In this document: piece by piece, positions 34,209 through 47,029 of the stretch | How positions within the stretch are numbered: the first letter of the stretch is position 1 | Layout: every line of letters starts with the position of its first letter | Source: Cladorhizidae sp. MBARI D1340-BT2 | Taxonomy: Eukaryota > Porifera > Demospongiae > Poecilosclerida > Cladorhizidae | Length of the DNA stretch: 64,000 bases | Direction of reading: 5' to 3' | Assembly: GCA_028752905.1 (NCBI GenBank) | Contig: JAQNBH010000011.1 | Location: 30,750,017-30,814,016 of the forward strand | Notes under the pieces: model-generated | Told to the model about the DNA's origin: nothing | The model's database searches: none | What the model saw: the letters and a program-made list of their open reading frames with translations, nothing else | Position numbers and translations under genes: made by a program

Positions 34209-37200
34209 GGCACGTACAAAAGACAGATAATTAGAAGGGCTATCCGGTGATATAAAATTTATCTTTTTTGGGTAAAGTATAGCAAAGTTATGAGCTTTAC
34301 GGCAAAATAACAAGATTTTGGGGGGGGAAATGAGAAACATATAGACCAAATTAGGGCAAATATCAAGATAGAGAACACATAATGAAACCTATCATTCGAA
34401 TCATATCAAGTCCATTACAGTGAAATGTGCAGAATATTATGGATGTTTGATATCAACAGAGAGCACAGGGAGAGACCTATCTTAATAGAGCATCAAGATA
34501 GAGAACACATAGAGAAACCTATCTTGTGATTCTATGTATGCAGAATATACGGATGTTTGGTATCAAGAGAGAGAACAGAGAGAGGCCTACCTTTAGAGCT
34601 ATATATCAAGTCTATTCAGTGAAGTGTGGAGAATCTACGAAGCTAACATGTTTAGCTCAAGATAGAGAACACTGAGAGATACCTATCTTGCAAGTCCATT
34701 ACAGTGAAGTGTGCAGAATATATGGATGTTTGGTATCAAGAGAGAGCACTTAGAGAGTCCTATCTTAATAGCTATACATCAAGTCTATTCAGTGAAGTGT
34801 GGATAATCTACGAAGCTAACATGTTTAGCATCAAGTAAGAGTACAATTCATAACTGCCCTAATTAACAAGACCAAAGTCCCAGATTTTGTCAACTGATAG
34901 AGAAGGCCCTTATCTGCAACATGTCAACAGATTATCAATAAATGTAGTGGTTTTTCACTGGCAGGCCACCGCTTTGGCAACTGGAAAACGCAGGGAAAGA
35001 TCGCAAACCTTACCAATTCAAATCACCATAACTTGCTAATATTTAGAGTATTTTGGCACGTACAAAAGACAGATAATTAGAAGGGCTATCCGGTGATATA
35101 AAAATTATCTTTTTTGGGTAAAGTGTAGAAAAGTTATGAGCTTTACGGCAAAATAACAAGATTTTTTGGGGGAAAATGAGAAACATATAGACCAAATTAG
35201 GGCAAATATCAAGATAGAGAACACATAATGAAACCTATCATTCGAATCATATCAAGTCCATTACAGTGAAGCGTGCAGAATATTATGGATGTTTGATATC
35301 AACAGAGAGCACAGGTAAAGACCTATCTTAATAGCTATATATCAAGTTTATACAGTGAAGTGTGGAGAATCTATGAAGCTAACCTGTATAGCATCAAGAT
35401 AGAGAACACATGGAGAAACCTATCTTGTGATTCGATGTATGCAGAATATACGGATGTTTGGTATCAAGAGAGAGAACAGAGAGAGGCCTACCTTTAGAGC
35501 TATATATCAAGTCTATTCAGTGAAGTGTGGAGAATCTAAGAAGCTAACATGTTTAGCTCAAGATAGAGAACACTGAGAGATACCTATCTTGCAAGTCCAT
35601 TACAGTGAAGTGTGCAGAATATATGGATGTTTGGTATCAAGAGAGAGCACTTAGAGAGTCCTATCTTAATAGCTATACATCAAGTCTATTCAGTGAAGTG
35701 TGGATAATCTACGAAGCTAACATGTTTAGCATCAAGTAAGAATACAATTCATAACTGCTCTAATTAACAAGACCAAAGTCCCAGATTTTGTCAACTGATA
35801 GAGAAGGCCCTTATCTGCAACATGTCAACAGATTATCAATAAATGTAGTGGTTTTTCACTGGCAGGCCACCGCTTTGGCAACTGGAAAATGCCGGAAAGA
35901 TCGCAAACCTTACCACTTCAAATCACCATAACTTGCTAATACTTAGAGTACTCAAATTTTTGGCACGTACAAAAGACAGATAATTAGAAGGGCTATCCGG
36001 TGATATAAAAATTATCTTTTTTGGGTAAAGTATAGCAAAGTTATGAGCTTTACGGCAAAATAACAAGATTTTGGGGGGGGAAATGAGAAACATATAGACC
36101 AAATTAGGGCAAATATCAAGATAGAGAACACATAATGAAACCTATCATTCGAATCATATCAAGTCCATTACAGTGAAATGTGCAGAATATTATGGATGTT
36201 TGATATCAACAGAGAGCACAGGGAGAGACCTATCTTAATAGAGCATCAAGATAGAGAACACATAGAGAAACCTATCTTGTGATTCTATGTATGCAGAATA
36301 TACGGATGTTTGGTATCAAGAGAGAGAACAGAGAGAGGCCTACCTTTAGAGCTATATATCAAGTCTATTCAGTGAAGTGTGGAGAATCTACGAAGCTAAC
36401 ATGTTTAGCTCAAGATAGAGAACACTGAGAGATACCTATCTTGCAAGTCCATTACAGTGAAGTGTGCAGAATATATGGATGTTTGGTATCAAGAGAGAGC
36501 ACTTAGAGAGTCCTATCTTAATAGCTATACATCAAGTCTATTCAGTGAAGTGTGGATAATCTACGAAGCTAACATGTTTAGCATCAAGTAAGAGTACAAT
36601 TCATAACTGCCCTAATTAACAAGACCAAAGTCCCAGATTTTGTCAACTGATAGAGAAGGCCCTTATCTGCAACATGTCAACAGATTATCAATAAATGTAG
36701 TGGTTTTTCACTGGCAGGCCACCGCTTTGGCAACTGGAAAACGCAGGGAAAGATCGCAAACCTTACCAATTCAAATCACCATAACTTGCTAATATTTAGA
36801 GTATTTTGGCACGTACAAAAGACAGATAATTAGAAGGGCTATCCGGTGATATAAAAATTATCTTTTTTGGGTAAAGTGTAGAAAAGTTATGAGCTTTACG
36901 GCAAAATAACAAGATTTTTTGGGGGAAAATGAGAAACATATAGACCAAATTAGGGCAAATATCAAGATAGAGAACACATAATGAAACCTATCATTCGAAT
37001 CATATCAAGTCCATTACAGTGAAGCGTGCAGAATATTATGGATGTTTGATATCAACAGAGAGCACAGGTAAAGACCTATCTTAATAGCTATATATCAAGT
37101 TTATACAGTGAAGTGTGGAGAATCTATGAAGCTAACCTGTATAGCATCAAGATAGAGAACACATGGAGAAACCTATCTTGTGATTCGATGTATGCAGAAT

Positions 37201-39467
37201 ATACGGATGTTTGGTATCAAGAGAGAGAACAGAGAGAGGCCTACCTTTAGAGCTATATATCAAGTCTATTCAGTGAAGTGTGGAGAATCTAAGAAGCTAA
37301 CATGTTTAGCTCAAGATAGAGAACACTGAGAGATACCTATCTTGCAAGTCCATTACAGTGAAGTGTGCAGAATATATGGATGTTTGGTATCAAGAGAGAG
37401 CACTTAGAGAGTCCTATCTTAATAGCTATACATCAAGTCTATTCAGTGAAGTGTGGATAATCTACGAAGCTAACATGTTTAGCATCAAGTAAGAATACAA
37501 TTCATAACTGCTCTAATTAACAAGACCAAAGTCCCAGATTTTGTCAACTGATAGAGAAGGCCCTTATCTGCAACATGTCAACAGATTATCAATAAATGTA
37601 GTGGTTTTTCACTGGCAGGCCACCGCTTTGGCAACTGGAAAATGCCGGAAAGATCGCAAACCTTACCACTTCAAATCACCATAACTTGCTAATACTTAGA
37701 GTACTCAAATTTTTGGCACGTACAAAAGACAGATAATTAGAAGGGCTATCCGGTGATATAAAAATTATCTTTTTTGGGTAAAGTATAGCAAAGTTATGAG
37801 CTTTACGGCAAAATAACAAGATTTTGGGGGGGGAAATGAGAAACATATAGACCAAATTAGGGCAAATATCAAGATAGAGAACACATAATGAAACCTATCA
37901 TTCGAATCATATCAAGTCCATTACAGTGAAATGTGCAGAATATTATGGATGTTTGATATCAACAGAGAGCACAGGGAGAGACCTATCTTAATAGAGCATC
38001 AAGATAGAGAACACATAGAGAAACCTATCTTGTGATTCTATGTATGCAGAATATACGGATGTTTGGTATCAAGAGAGAGAACAGAGAGAGGCCTACCTTT
38101 AGAGCTATATATCAAGTCTATTCAGTGAAGTGTGGAGAATCTACGAAGCTAACATGTTTAGCTCAAGATAGAGAACACTGAGAGATACCTATCTTGCAAG
38201 TCCATTACAGTGAAGTGTGCAGAATATATGGATGTTTGGTATCAAGAGAGAGCACTTAGAGAGTCCTATCTTAATAGCTATACATCAAGTCTATTCAGTG
38301 AAGTGTGGATAATCTACGAAGCTAACATGTTTAGCATCAAGTAAGAGTACAATTCATAACTGCCCTAATTAACAAGACCAAAGTCCCAGATTTTGTCAAC
38401 TGATAGAGAAGGCCCTTATCTGCAACATGTCAACAGATTATCAATAAATGTAGTGGTTTTTCACTGGCAGGCCACCGCTTTGGCAACTGGAAAACGCAGG
38501 GAAAGATCGCAAACCTTACCAATTCAAATCACCATAACTTGCTAATATTTAGAGTATTTTGGCACGTACAAAAGACAGATAATTAGAAGGGCTATCCGGT
38601 GATATAAAAATTATCTTTTTTGGGTAAAGTGTAGAAAAGTTATGAGCTTTACGGCAAAATAACAAGATTTTTTGGGGGGAAATGAGAAACATATAGACCA
38701 AATTAGGGCAAATATCAAGATAGAGAACACATAATGAAACCTATCATTCGAATCATATCAAGTCCATTACAGTGAAGCGTGCAGAATATTATGGATGTTT
38801 GATATCAACAGAGAGCACAGGTAAAGACCTATCTTAATAGCTATATATCAAGTTTATACAGTGAAGTGTGGAGAATCTATGAAGCTAACCTGTATAGCAT
38901 CAAGATAGAGAACACATGGAGAAACCTATCTTGTGATTCGATGTATGCAGAATATACGGATGTTTGGTATCAAGAGAGAGAACAGAGAGAGGCCTACCTT
39001 TAGAGCTATATATCAAGTCTATTCAGTGAAGTGTGGAGAATCTAAGAAGCTAACATGTTTAGCTCAAGATAGAGAACACTGAGAGATACCTATCTTGCAA
39101 GTCCATTACAGTGAAGTGTGCAGAATATATGGATGTTTGGTATCAAGAGAGAGCACTTAGAGAGTCCTATCTTAATAGCTATACATCAAGTCTATTCAGT
39201 GAAGTGTGGATAATCTACGAAGCTAACATGTTTAGCATCAAGTAAGAATACAATTCATAACTGCTCTAATTAACAAGACCAAAGTCCCAGATTTTGTCAA
39301 CTGATAGAGAAGGCCCTTATCTGCAACATGTCAACAGATTATCAATAAATGTAGTGGTTTTTCACTGGCAGGCCACCGCTTTGGCAACTGGAAAATGCCG
39401 GAAAGATCGCAAACCTTACCACTTCAAATCACCATAACTTGCTAATACTTAGAGTACTCAAATTTTT
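34209..39467 (+). repeat. M40-M45: S846-L907 dimer in three tandem copies, 1,753-bp period
   Basis: Starts at 34209, 35055, 35962, 36808, 37715 and 38561. The L members (M41, M43, M45) share GATTCGATG, CTAAGAAGC in B2 and the 1-bp shorter tail TGCCGGAAAG. The S members share CGCAGGGAAAG. M40 alone has TATAAAATTTATC in the head. M45 has a longer G tract than M41 and M43. Confidence 0.9.
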
Positions 39468-42400
39468 GGCACGTACAAAAGACAGATAATTAGAAGGGCT
39501 ATCCGGTGATATAAAAATTATCTTTTTTGGGTAAAGTATAGCAAAGTTATGAGCTTTACGGCAAAATAACAAGATTTTTGGGGGGGAAATGAGAAACATA
39601 TAGACCAAATTAGGGCAAATATCAAGATAGAGAACACATAATGAAACCTATCATTCGAATCATATCAAGTCCATTACAGTGAAATGTGCAGAATATTATG
39701 GATGTTTGATATCAACAGAGAGCACAGGGAGAGACCTATCTTAATAGAGCATCAAGATAGAGAACACATAGAGAAACCTATCTTGTGATTCTATGTATGC
39801 AGAATATACGGATGTTTGGTATCAAGAGAGAGAACAGAGAGAGGCCTACCTTTAGAGCTATATATCAAGTCTATTCAGTGAAGTGTGGAGAATCTACGAA
39901 GCTAACATGTTTAGCTCAAGATAGAGAACACTGAGAGATACCTATCTTGCAAGTCCATTACAGTGAAGTGTGCAGAATATATGGATGTTTGGTATCAAGA
40001 GAGAGCACTTAGAGAGTCCTATCTTAATAGCTATGCATCAAGTCTATTCAGTGAAGTGTGGATAATCTACGAAGCTAACATGTTTAGCATCAAGTAAGAG
40101 TACAATTCATAACTGCCCTAATTAACAAGACCAAAGTCCCAGATTTTGTCAACTGATAGAGAAGGCCCTTATCTGCAACATGTCAACAGATTATCAATAA
40201 ATGTAGTGGTTTTTCACTGGCAGGCCACCGCTTTGGCAACTGGAAAACGCCAGGAAAGATCGCAAACCTTACCAATTCAAATCATCATAACTTGCTAATA
40301 TTTAGAGTACTCAAAATTTTGGCACGTACAAAAGACAGATAATTAGAAGGGCTATCCGGTGATATAAAAATTATCTTTTTTGGGTAAAGTATAGCAAAGT
40401 TATGAGCTTTACGGCAAAATAACAAGATTTTGGGGGGGGAAATGAGAAACATATAGACCAAATTAGGGCAAATATCAAGATAGAGAACACATAATGAAAC
40501 CTATCATTCGAATCATATCAAGTCCATTACAGTGAAATGTGCAGAATATTATGGATGTTTGATATCAACAGAGAGCACAGGGAGAGACCTATCTTAATAG
40601 AGCATCAAGATAGAGAACACATAGAGAAACCTATCTTGTGATTCTATGTATGCAGAATATACGGATGTTTGGTATCAAGAGAGAGAACAGAGAGAGGCCT
40701 ACCTTTAGAGCTATATATCAAGTCTATTCAGTGAAGTGTGGAGAATCTACGAAGCTAACATGTTTAGCTCAAGATAGAGAACACTGAGAGATACCTATCT
40801 TGCAAGTCCATTACAGTGAAGTGTGCAGAATATATGGATGTTTGGTATCAAGAGAGAGCACTTAGAGAGTCCTATCTTAATAGCTATACATCAAGTCTAT
40901 TCAGTGAAGTGTGGATAATCTACGAAGCTAACATGTTTAGCATCAAGTAAGAGTACAATTCATAACTGCCCTAATTAACAAGACCAAAGTCCCAGATTTT
41001 GTCAACTGATAGAGAAGGCCCTTATCTGCAACATGTCAACAGATTATCAATAAATGTAGTGGTTTTTCACTGGCAGGCCACCGCTTTGGCAACTGGAAAA
41101 CGCCAGGAAAGATCGCAAACCTTACCAATTCAAATCATCATAACTTGCTAATATTTAGAGTACTCAAAATTTTGGCACGTACAAAAGACAGATAATTAGA
41201 AGGGCTATCCGGTGATATAAAAATTATCTTTTTTGGGTAAAGTATAGCAAAGTTATGAGCTTTACGGCAAAATAACAAGATTTTGGGGGGGGAAATGAGA
41301 AACATATAGACCAAATTAGGGCAAATATCAAGATAGAGAACACATAATGAAACCTATCATTCGAATCATATCAAGTCCATTACAGTGAAATGTGCAGAAT
41401 ATTATGGATGTTTGATATCAACAGAGAGCACAGGGAGAGACCTATCTTAATAGAGCATCAAGATAGAGAACACATAGAGAAACCTATCTTGTGATTCTAT
41501 GTATGCAGAATATACGGATGTTTGGTATCAAGAGAGAGAACAGAGAGAGGCCTACCTTTAGAGCTATATATCAAGTCTATTCAGTGAAGTGTGGAGAATC
41601 TACGAAGCTAACATGTTTAGCTCAAGATAGAGAACACTGAGAGATACCTATCTTGCAAGTCCATTACAGTGAAGTGTGCAGAATATATGGATGTTTGGTA
41701 TCAAGAGAGAGCACTTAGAGAGTCCTATCTTAATAGCTATACATCAAGTCTATTCAGTGAAGTGTGGATAATCTACGAAGCTAACATGTTTAGCATCAAG
41801 TAAGAGTACAATTCATAACTGCCCTAATTAACAAGACCAAAGTCCCAGATTTTGTCAACTGATAGAGAAGGCCCTTATCTGCACCATGTCAACAGATTAT
41901 CAATAAATGTAGTGGTTTTTCACTGGCAGGCCACCGCTTTGGCAACTGGAAAACGCCAGGAAAGATCGCAAACCTTACCACTTCAAATCACCATAACTTG
42001 CTAATACTTAGAGTACTCAAAATTTTGGCACGTACAAAAGACAGATAATTAGAAGGGCTATCCGGTGATATAAAATTTATCTTTTTTGGGTAAAGTATAG
42101 CAAAGTTATGAGCTTTACGGCAAAATAACAAGATTTTGGGGGGGGAAATGAGAAACATATAGACCAAATTAGGGCAAATATCAAGATAGAGAACACATAA
42201 TGAAACCTATCATTCGAATCATATCAAGTCCATTACAGTGAAATGTGCAGAATATTATGGATGTTTGATATCAACAGAGAGCACAGGGAGAGACCTATCT
42301 TAATAGAGCATCAAGATAGAGAACACATAGAGAAACCTATCTTGTGATTCTATGTATGCAGAATATACGGATGTTTGGTATCAAGAGAGAGAACAGAGAG

Positions 42401-42872
42401 AGGCCTACCTTTAGAGCTATATATCAAGTCTATTCAGTGAAGTGTGGAGAATCTACGAAGCTAACATGTTTAGCTCAAGATAGAGAACACTGAGAGATAC
42501 CTATCTTGCAAGTCCATTACAGTGAAGTGTGCAGAATATATGGATGTTTGGTATCAAGAGAGAGCACTTAGAGAGTCCTATCTTAATAGCTATACATCAA
42601 GTCTATTCAGTGAAGTGTGGATAATCTACGAAGCTAACATGTTTAGCATCAAGTAAGAGTACAATTCATAACTGCCCTAATTAACAAGACCAAAGTCCCA
42701 GATTTTGTCAACTGATAGAGAAGGCCCTTATCTGCAACATGTCAACAGATTATCAATAAATGTAGTGGTTTTTCACTGGCAGGCCACCGCTTTGGCAACT
42801 GGAAAACGCAGGGAAAGATCGCAAACCTTACCAATTCAAATCACCATAACTTGCTAATATTTAGAGTATTTT
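39468..42872 (+). repeat. M46-M49: second run of four S monomers
   Basis: Starts at 39468, 40321, 41174 and 42027; lengths 853, 853, 853 and 846. M46 has private CTATGCATC before B3. M48 has CTGCACCATG, and M49 has TATAAAATTTATC and CGCAGGG. M47-M50 recur as M68-M71 at an offset of 18,089 bp. Confidence 0.88.
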
Positions 42873-45800
42873 GGCACGTACAAAAGACAGATAATTAGAA
42901 GGGCTATCCGGTGATATAAAAATTATCTTTTTTGGGTAAAGTGTAGAAAAGTTATGAGCTTTACGGCAAAATAACAAGATTTTTTGGGGAAAAATGAGAA
43001 ACATATAGACCAAATTAGGGCAAATATCAAGATAGAGAACACATAATGAAACCTATCATTCGAATCATATCAAGTCCATTACAGTGAAGCGTGCAGAATA
43101 TTATGGATGTTTGATATCAACAGAGAGCACAGGTAAAGACCTATCTTAATAGCTATATATCAAGTTTATACAGTGAAGTGTGGAGAATCTATGAAGCTAA
43201 CCTGTATAGCATCAAGATAGAGAACACATGGAGAAACCTATCTTGTGATTCGATGTATGCAGAATATACGGATGTTTGGTATCAAGAGAGAGAACAGAGA
43301 GAGGCCTACCTTTAGAGCTATATATCAAGTCTATTCAGTGAAGTGTGGAGAATCTAAGAAGCTAACATGTTTAGCTCAAGATAGAGAACACTGAGAGATA
43401 CCTATCTTGCAAGTCCATTACAGTGAAGTGTGCAGAATATATGGATGTTTGGTATCAAGAGAGAGCACTTAGAGAGTCCTATCTTAATAGCTATACATCA
43501 AGTCTATTCAGTGAAGTGTGGATAATCTACGAAGCTAACATGTTTAGCATCAAGTAAGAATACAATTCATAACTGCTCTAATTAACAAGACCAAAGTCCC
43601 AGATTTTGTCAACTGATAGAGAAGGCCCTTATCTGCAACATGTCAACAGATTATCAATAAATGTAGTGGTTTTTCACTGGCAGGCCACCGCTTTGGCAAC
43701 TGGAAAATGCCGGAAAGATCGCAAACCTTACCACTTCAAATCACCATAACTTGCTAATACTTAGAGTACTCAAATTTTTGGCACGTACAAAAGACAGATA
43801 ATTAGAAGGGCTATCCGGTGATATAAAAATTATCTTTTTTGGGTAAAGTATAGCAAAGTTATGAGCTTTACGGCAAAATAACAAGATTTTGGGGGGGGAA
43901 ATGAGAAACATATAGACCAAATTAGGGCAAATATCAAGATAGAGAACACATAATGAAACCTATCATTCGAATCATATCAAGTCCATTACAGTGAAATGTG
44001 CAGAATATTATGGATGTTTGATATCAACAGAGAGCACAGGGAGAGACCTATCTTAATAGAGCATCAAGATAGAGAACACATAGAGAAACCTATCTTGTGA
44101 TTCTATGTATGCAGAATATACGGATGTTTGGTATCAAGAGAGAGAACAGAGAGAGGCCTACCTTTAGAGCTATATATCAAGTCTATTCAGTGAAGTGTGG
44201 AGAATCTACGAAGCTAACATGTTTAGCTCAAGATAGAGAACACTGAGAGATACCTATCTTGCAAGTCCATTACAGTGAAGTGTGCAGAATATATGGATGT
44301 TTGGTATCAAGAGAGAGCACTTAGAGAGTCCTATCTTAATAGCTATACATCAAGTCTATTCAGTGAAGTGTGGATAATCTACGAAGCTAACATGTTTAGC
44401 ATCAAGTAAGAGTACAATTCATAACTGCCCTAATTAACAAGACCAAAGTCCCAGATTTTGTCAACTGATAGAGAAGGCCCTTATCTGCAACATGTCAACA
44501 GATTATCAATAAATGTAGTGGTTTTTCACTGGCAGGCCACCGCTTTGGCAACTGGAAAACGCAGGGAAAGATCGCAAACCTTACCAATTCAAATCACCAT
44601 AACTTGCTAATATTTAGAGTATTTTGGCACGTACAAAAGACAGATAATTAGAAGGGCTATCCGGTGATATAAAAATTATCTTTTTTGGGTAAAGTGTAGA
44701 AAAGTTATGAGCTTTACGGCAAAATAACAAGATTTTTTGGGGAAAAATGAGAAACATATAGACCAAATTAGGGCAAATATCAAGATAGAGAACACATAAT
44801 GAAACCTATCATTCGAATCATATCAAGTCCATTACAGTGAAGCGTGCAGAATATTATGGATGTTTGATATCAACAGAGAGCACAGGTAAAGACCTATCTT
44901 AATAGCTATATATCAAGTTTATACAGTGAAGTGTGGAGAATCTATGAAGCTAACCTGTATAGCATCAAGATAGAGAACACATGGAGAAACCTATCTTGTG
45001 ATTCGATGTATGCAGAATATACGGATGTTTGGTATCAAGAGAGAGAACAGAGAGAGGCCTACCTTTAGAGCTATATATCAAGTCTATTCAGTGAAGTGTG
45101 GAGAATCTAAGAAGCTAACATGTTTAGCTCAAGATAGAGAACACTGAGAGATACCTATCTTGCAAGTCCATTACAGTGAAGTGTGCAGAATATATGGATG
45201 TTTGGTATCAAGAGAGAGCACTTAGAGAGTCCTATCTTAATAGCTATACATCAAGTCTATTCAGTGAAGTGTGGATAATCTACGAAGCTAACATGTTTAG
45301 CATCAAGTAAGAATACAATTCATAACTGCTCTAATTAACAAGACCAAAGTCCCAGATTTTGTCAACTGATAGAGAAGGCCCTTATCTGCAACATGTCAAC
45401 AGATTATCAATAAATGTAGTGGTTTTTCACTGGCAGGCCACCGCTTTGGCAACTGGAAAATGCCGGAAAGATCGCAAACCTTACCACTTCAAATCACCAT
45501 AACTTGCTAATACTTAGAGTACTCAAATTTTTGGCACGTACAAAAGACAGATAATTAGAAGGGCTATCCGGTGATATAAAAATTATCTTTTTTGGGTAAA
45601 GTATAGCAAAGTTATGAGCTTTACGGCAAAATAACAAGATTTTGGGGGGGGAAATGAGAAACATATAGACCAAATTAGGGCAAATATCAAGATAGAGAAC
45701 ACATAATGAAACCTATCATTCGAATCATATCAAGTCCATTACAGTGAAATGTGCAGAATATTATGGATGTTTGATATCAACAGAGAGCACAGGGAGAGAC

Positions 45801-46385
45801 CTATCTTAATAGAGCATCAAGATAGAGAACACATAGAGAAACCTATCTTGTGATTCTATGTATGCAGAATATACGGATGTTTGGTATCAAGAGAGAGAAC
45901 AGAGAGAGGCCTACCTTTAGAGCTATATATCAAGTCTATTCAGTGAAGTGTGGAGAATCTACGAAGCTAACATGTTTAGCTCAAGATAGAGAACACTGAG
46001 AGATACCTATCTTGCAAGTCCATTACAGTGAAGTGTGCAGAATATATGGATGTTTGGTATCAAGAGAGAGCACTTAGAGAGTCCTATCTTAATAGCTATA
46101 CATCAAGTCTATTCAGTGAAGTGTGGATAATCTACGAAGCTAACATGTTTAGCATCAAGTAAGAGTACAATTCATAACTGCCCTAATTAACAAGACCAAA
46201 GTCCCAGATTTTGTCAACTGATAGAGAAGGCCCTTATCTGCAACATGTCAACAGATTATCAATAAATGTAGTGGTTTTTCACTGGCAGGCCACCGCTTTG
46301 GCAACTGGAAAACGCCAGGAAAGATCGCAAACCTTACCAATTCAAATCATCATAACTTGCTAATATTTAGAGTACTCAAAATTTT
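42873..46385 (+). repeat. M50-M53: L907-S-L907-S segment
   Basis: Starts at 42873, 43780, 44626 and 45533. M50 and M52 are 1,753 bp apart and share GATTCGATG, CTAAGAAGC and TGCCGGAAAG, so they belong to the M41 family. M51 is an S846 with CGCAGGG. M53 is S853 with the AATCATCAT tail and is followed by the truncated M54. Confidence 0.88.
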
Positions 46386-47029
46386 GGCACGTACAAAAGA
46401 CAGATAATTAGAAGGGCTATCCGGTGATATAAAAATTATCTTTTTTGGGTAAAGTATAGCAAAGTTATGAGCTTTACGGCAAAATAACAAGATTTTGGGG
46501 GGGGAAATGAGAAACATATAGACCAAATTAGGGCAAATATCAAGATAGAGAACACATAATGAAACCTATCATTCGAATCATATCAAGTCCATTACAGTGT
46601 GTGGAGAATCTACGAAGCTAACATGTTTAGCTCAAGATAGAGAACACTGAGAGATACCTATCTTGCAAGTCCATTACAGTGAAGTGTGCAGAATATATGG
46701 ATGTTTGGTATCAAGAGAGAGCACTTAGAGAGTCCTATCTTAATAGCTATACATCAAGTCTATTCAGTGAAGTGTGGATAATCTACGAAGCTAACATGTT
46801 TAGCATCAAGTAAGAGTACAATTCATAACTGCCCTAATTAACAAGACCAAAGTCCCAGATTTTGTCAACTGATAGAGAAGGCCCTTATCTGCAACATGTC
46901 AACAGATTATCAATAAATGTAGTGGTTTTTCACTGGCAGGCCACCGCTTTGGCAACTGGAAAACGCAGGGAAAGATCGCAAACCTTACCAATTCAAATCA
47001 CCATAACTTGCTAATATTTAGAGTATTTT
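46386..47029 (+). repeat. M54: S monomer with 202-bp internal deletion, 644 bp
   Basis: The head (TAGCAAAG, T4G8) and the tail (CGCAGGG, short TATTTT junction) are those of a normal S846. The junction ATTACAGTG/TGTGGAG lies between 46599 and 46600. It joins A1 directly to B2 and removes the rest of A1, H1, H2, A2, H3 and the start of B2. In M53 coordinates the missing part is 45747-45948. The two ends share only one base at the joint although both lie in CAGTGAA-type sequence. This is the only truncated monomer in the window. Confidence 0.93.
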
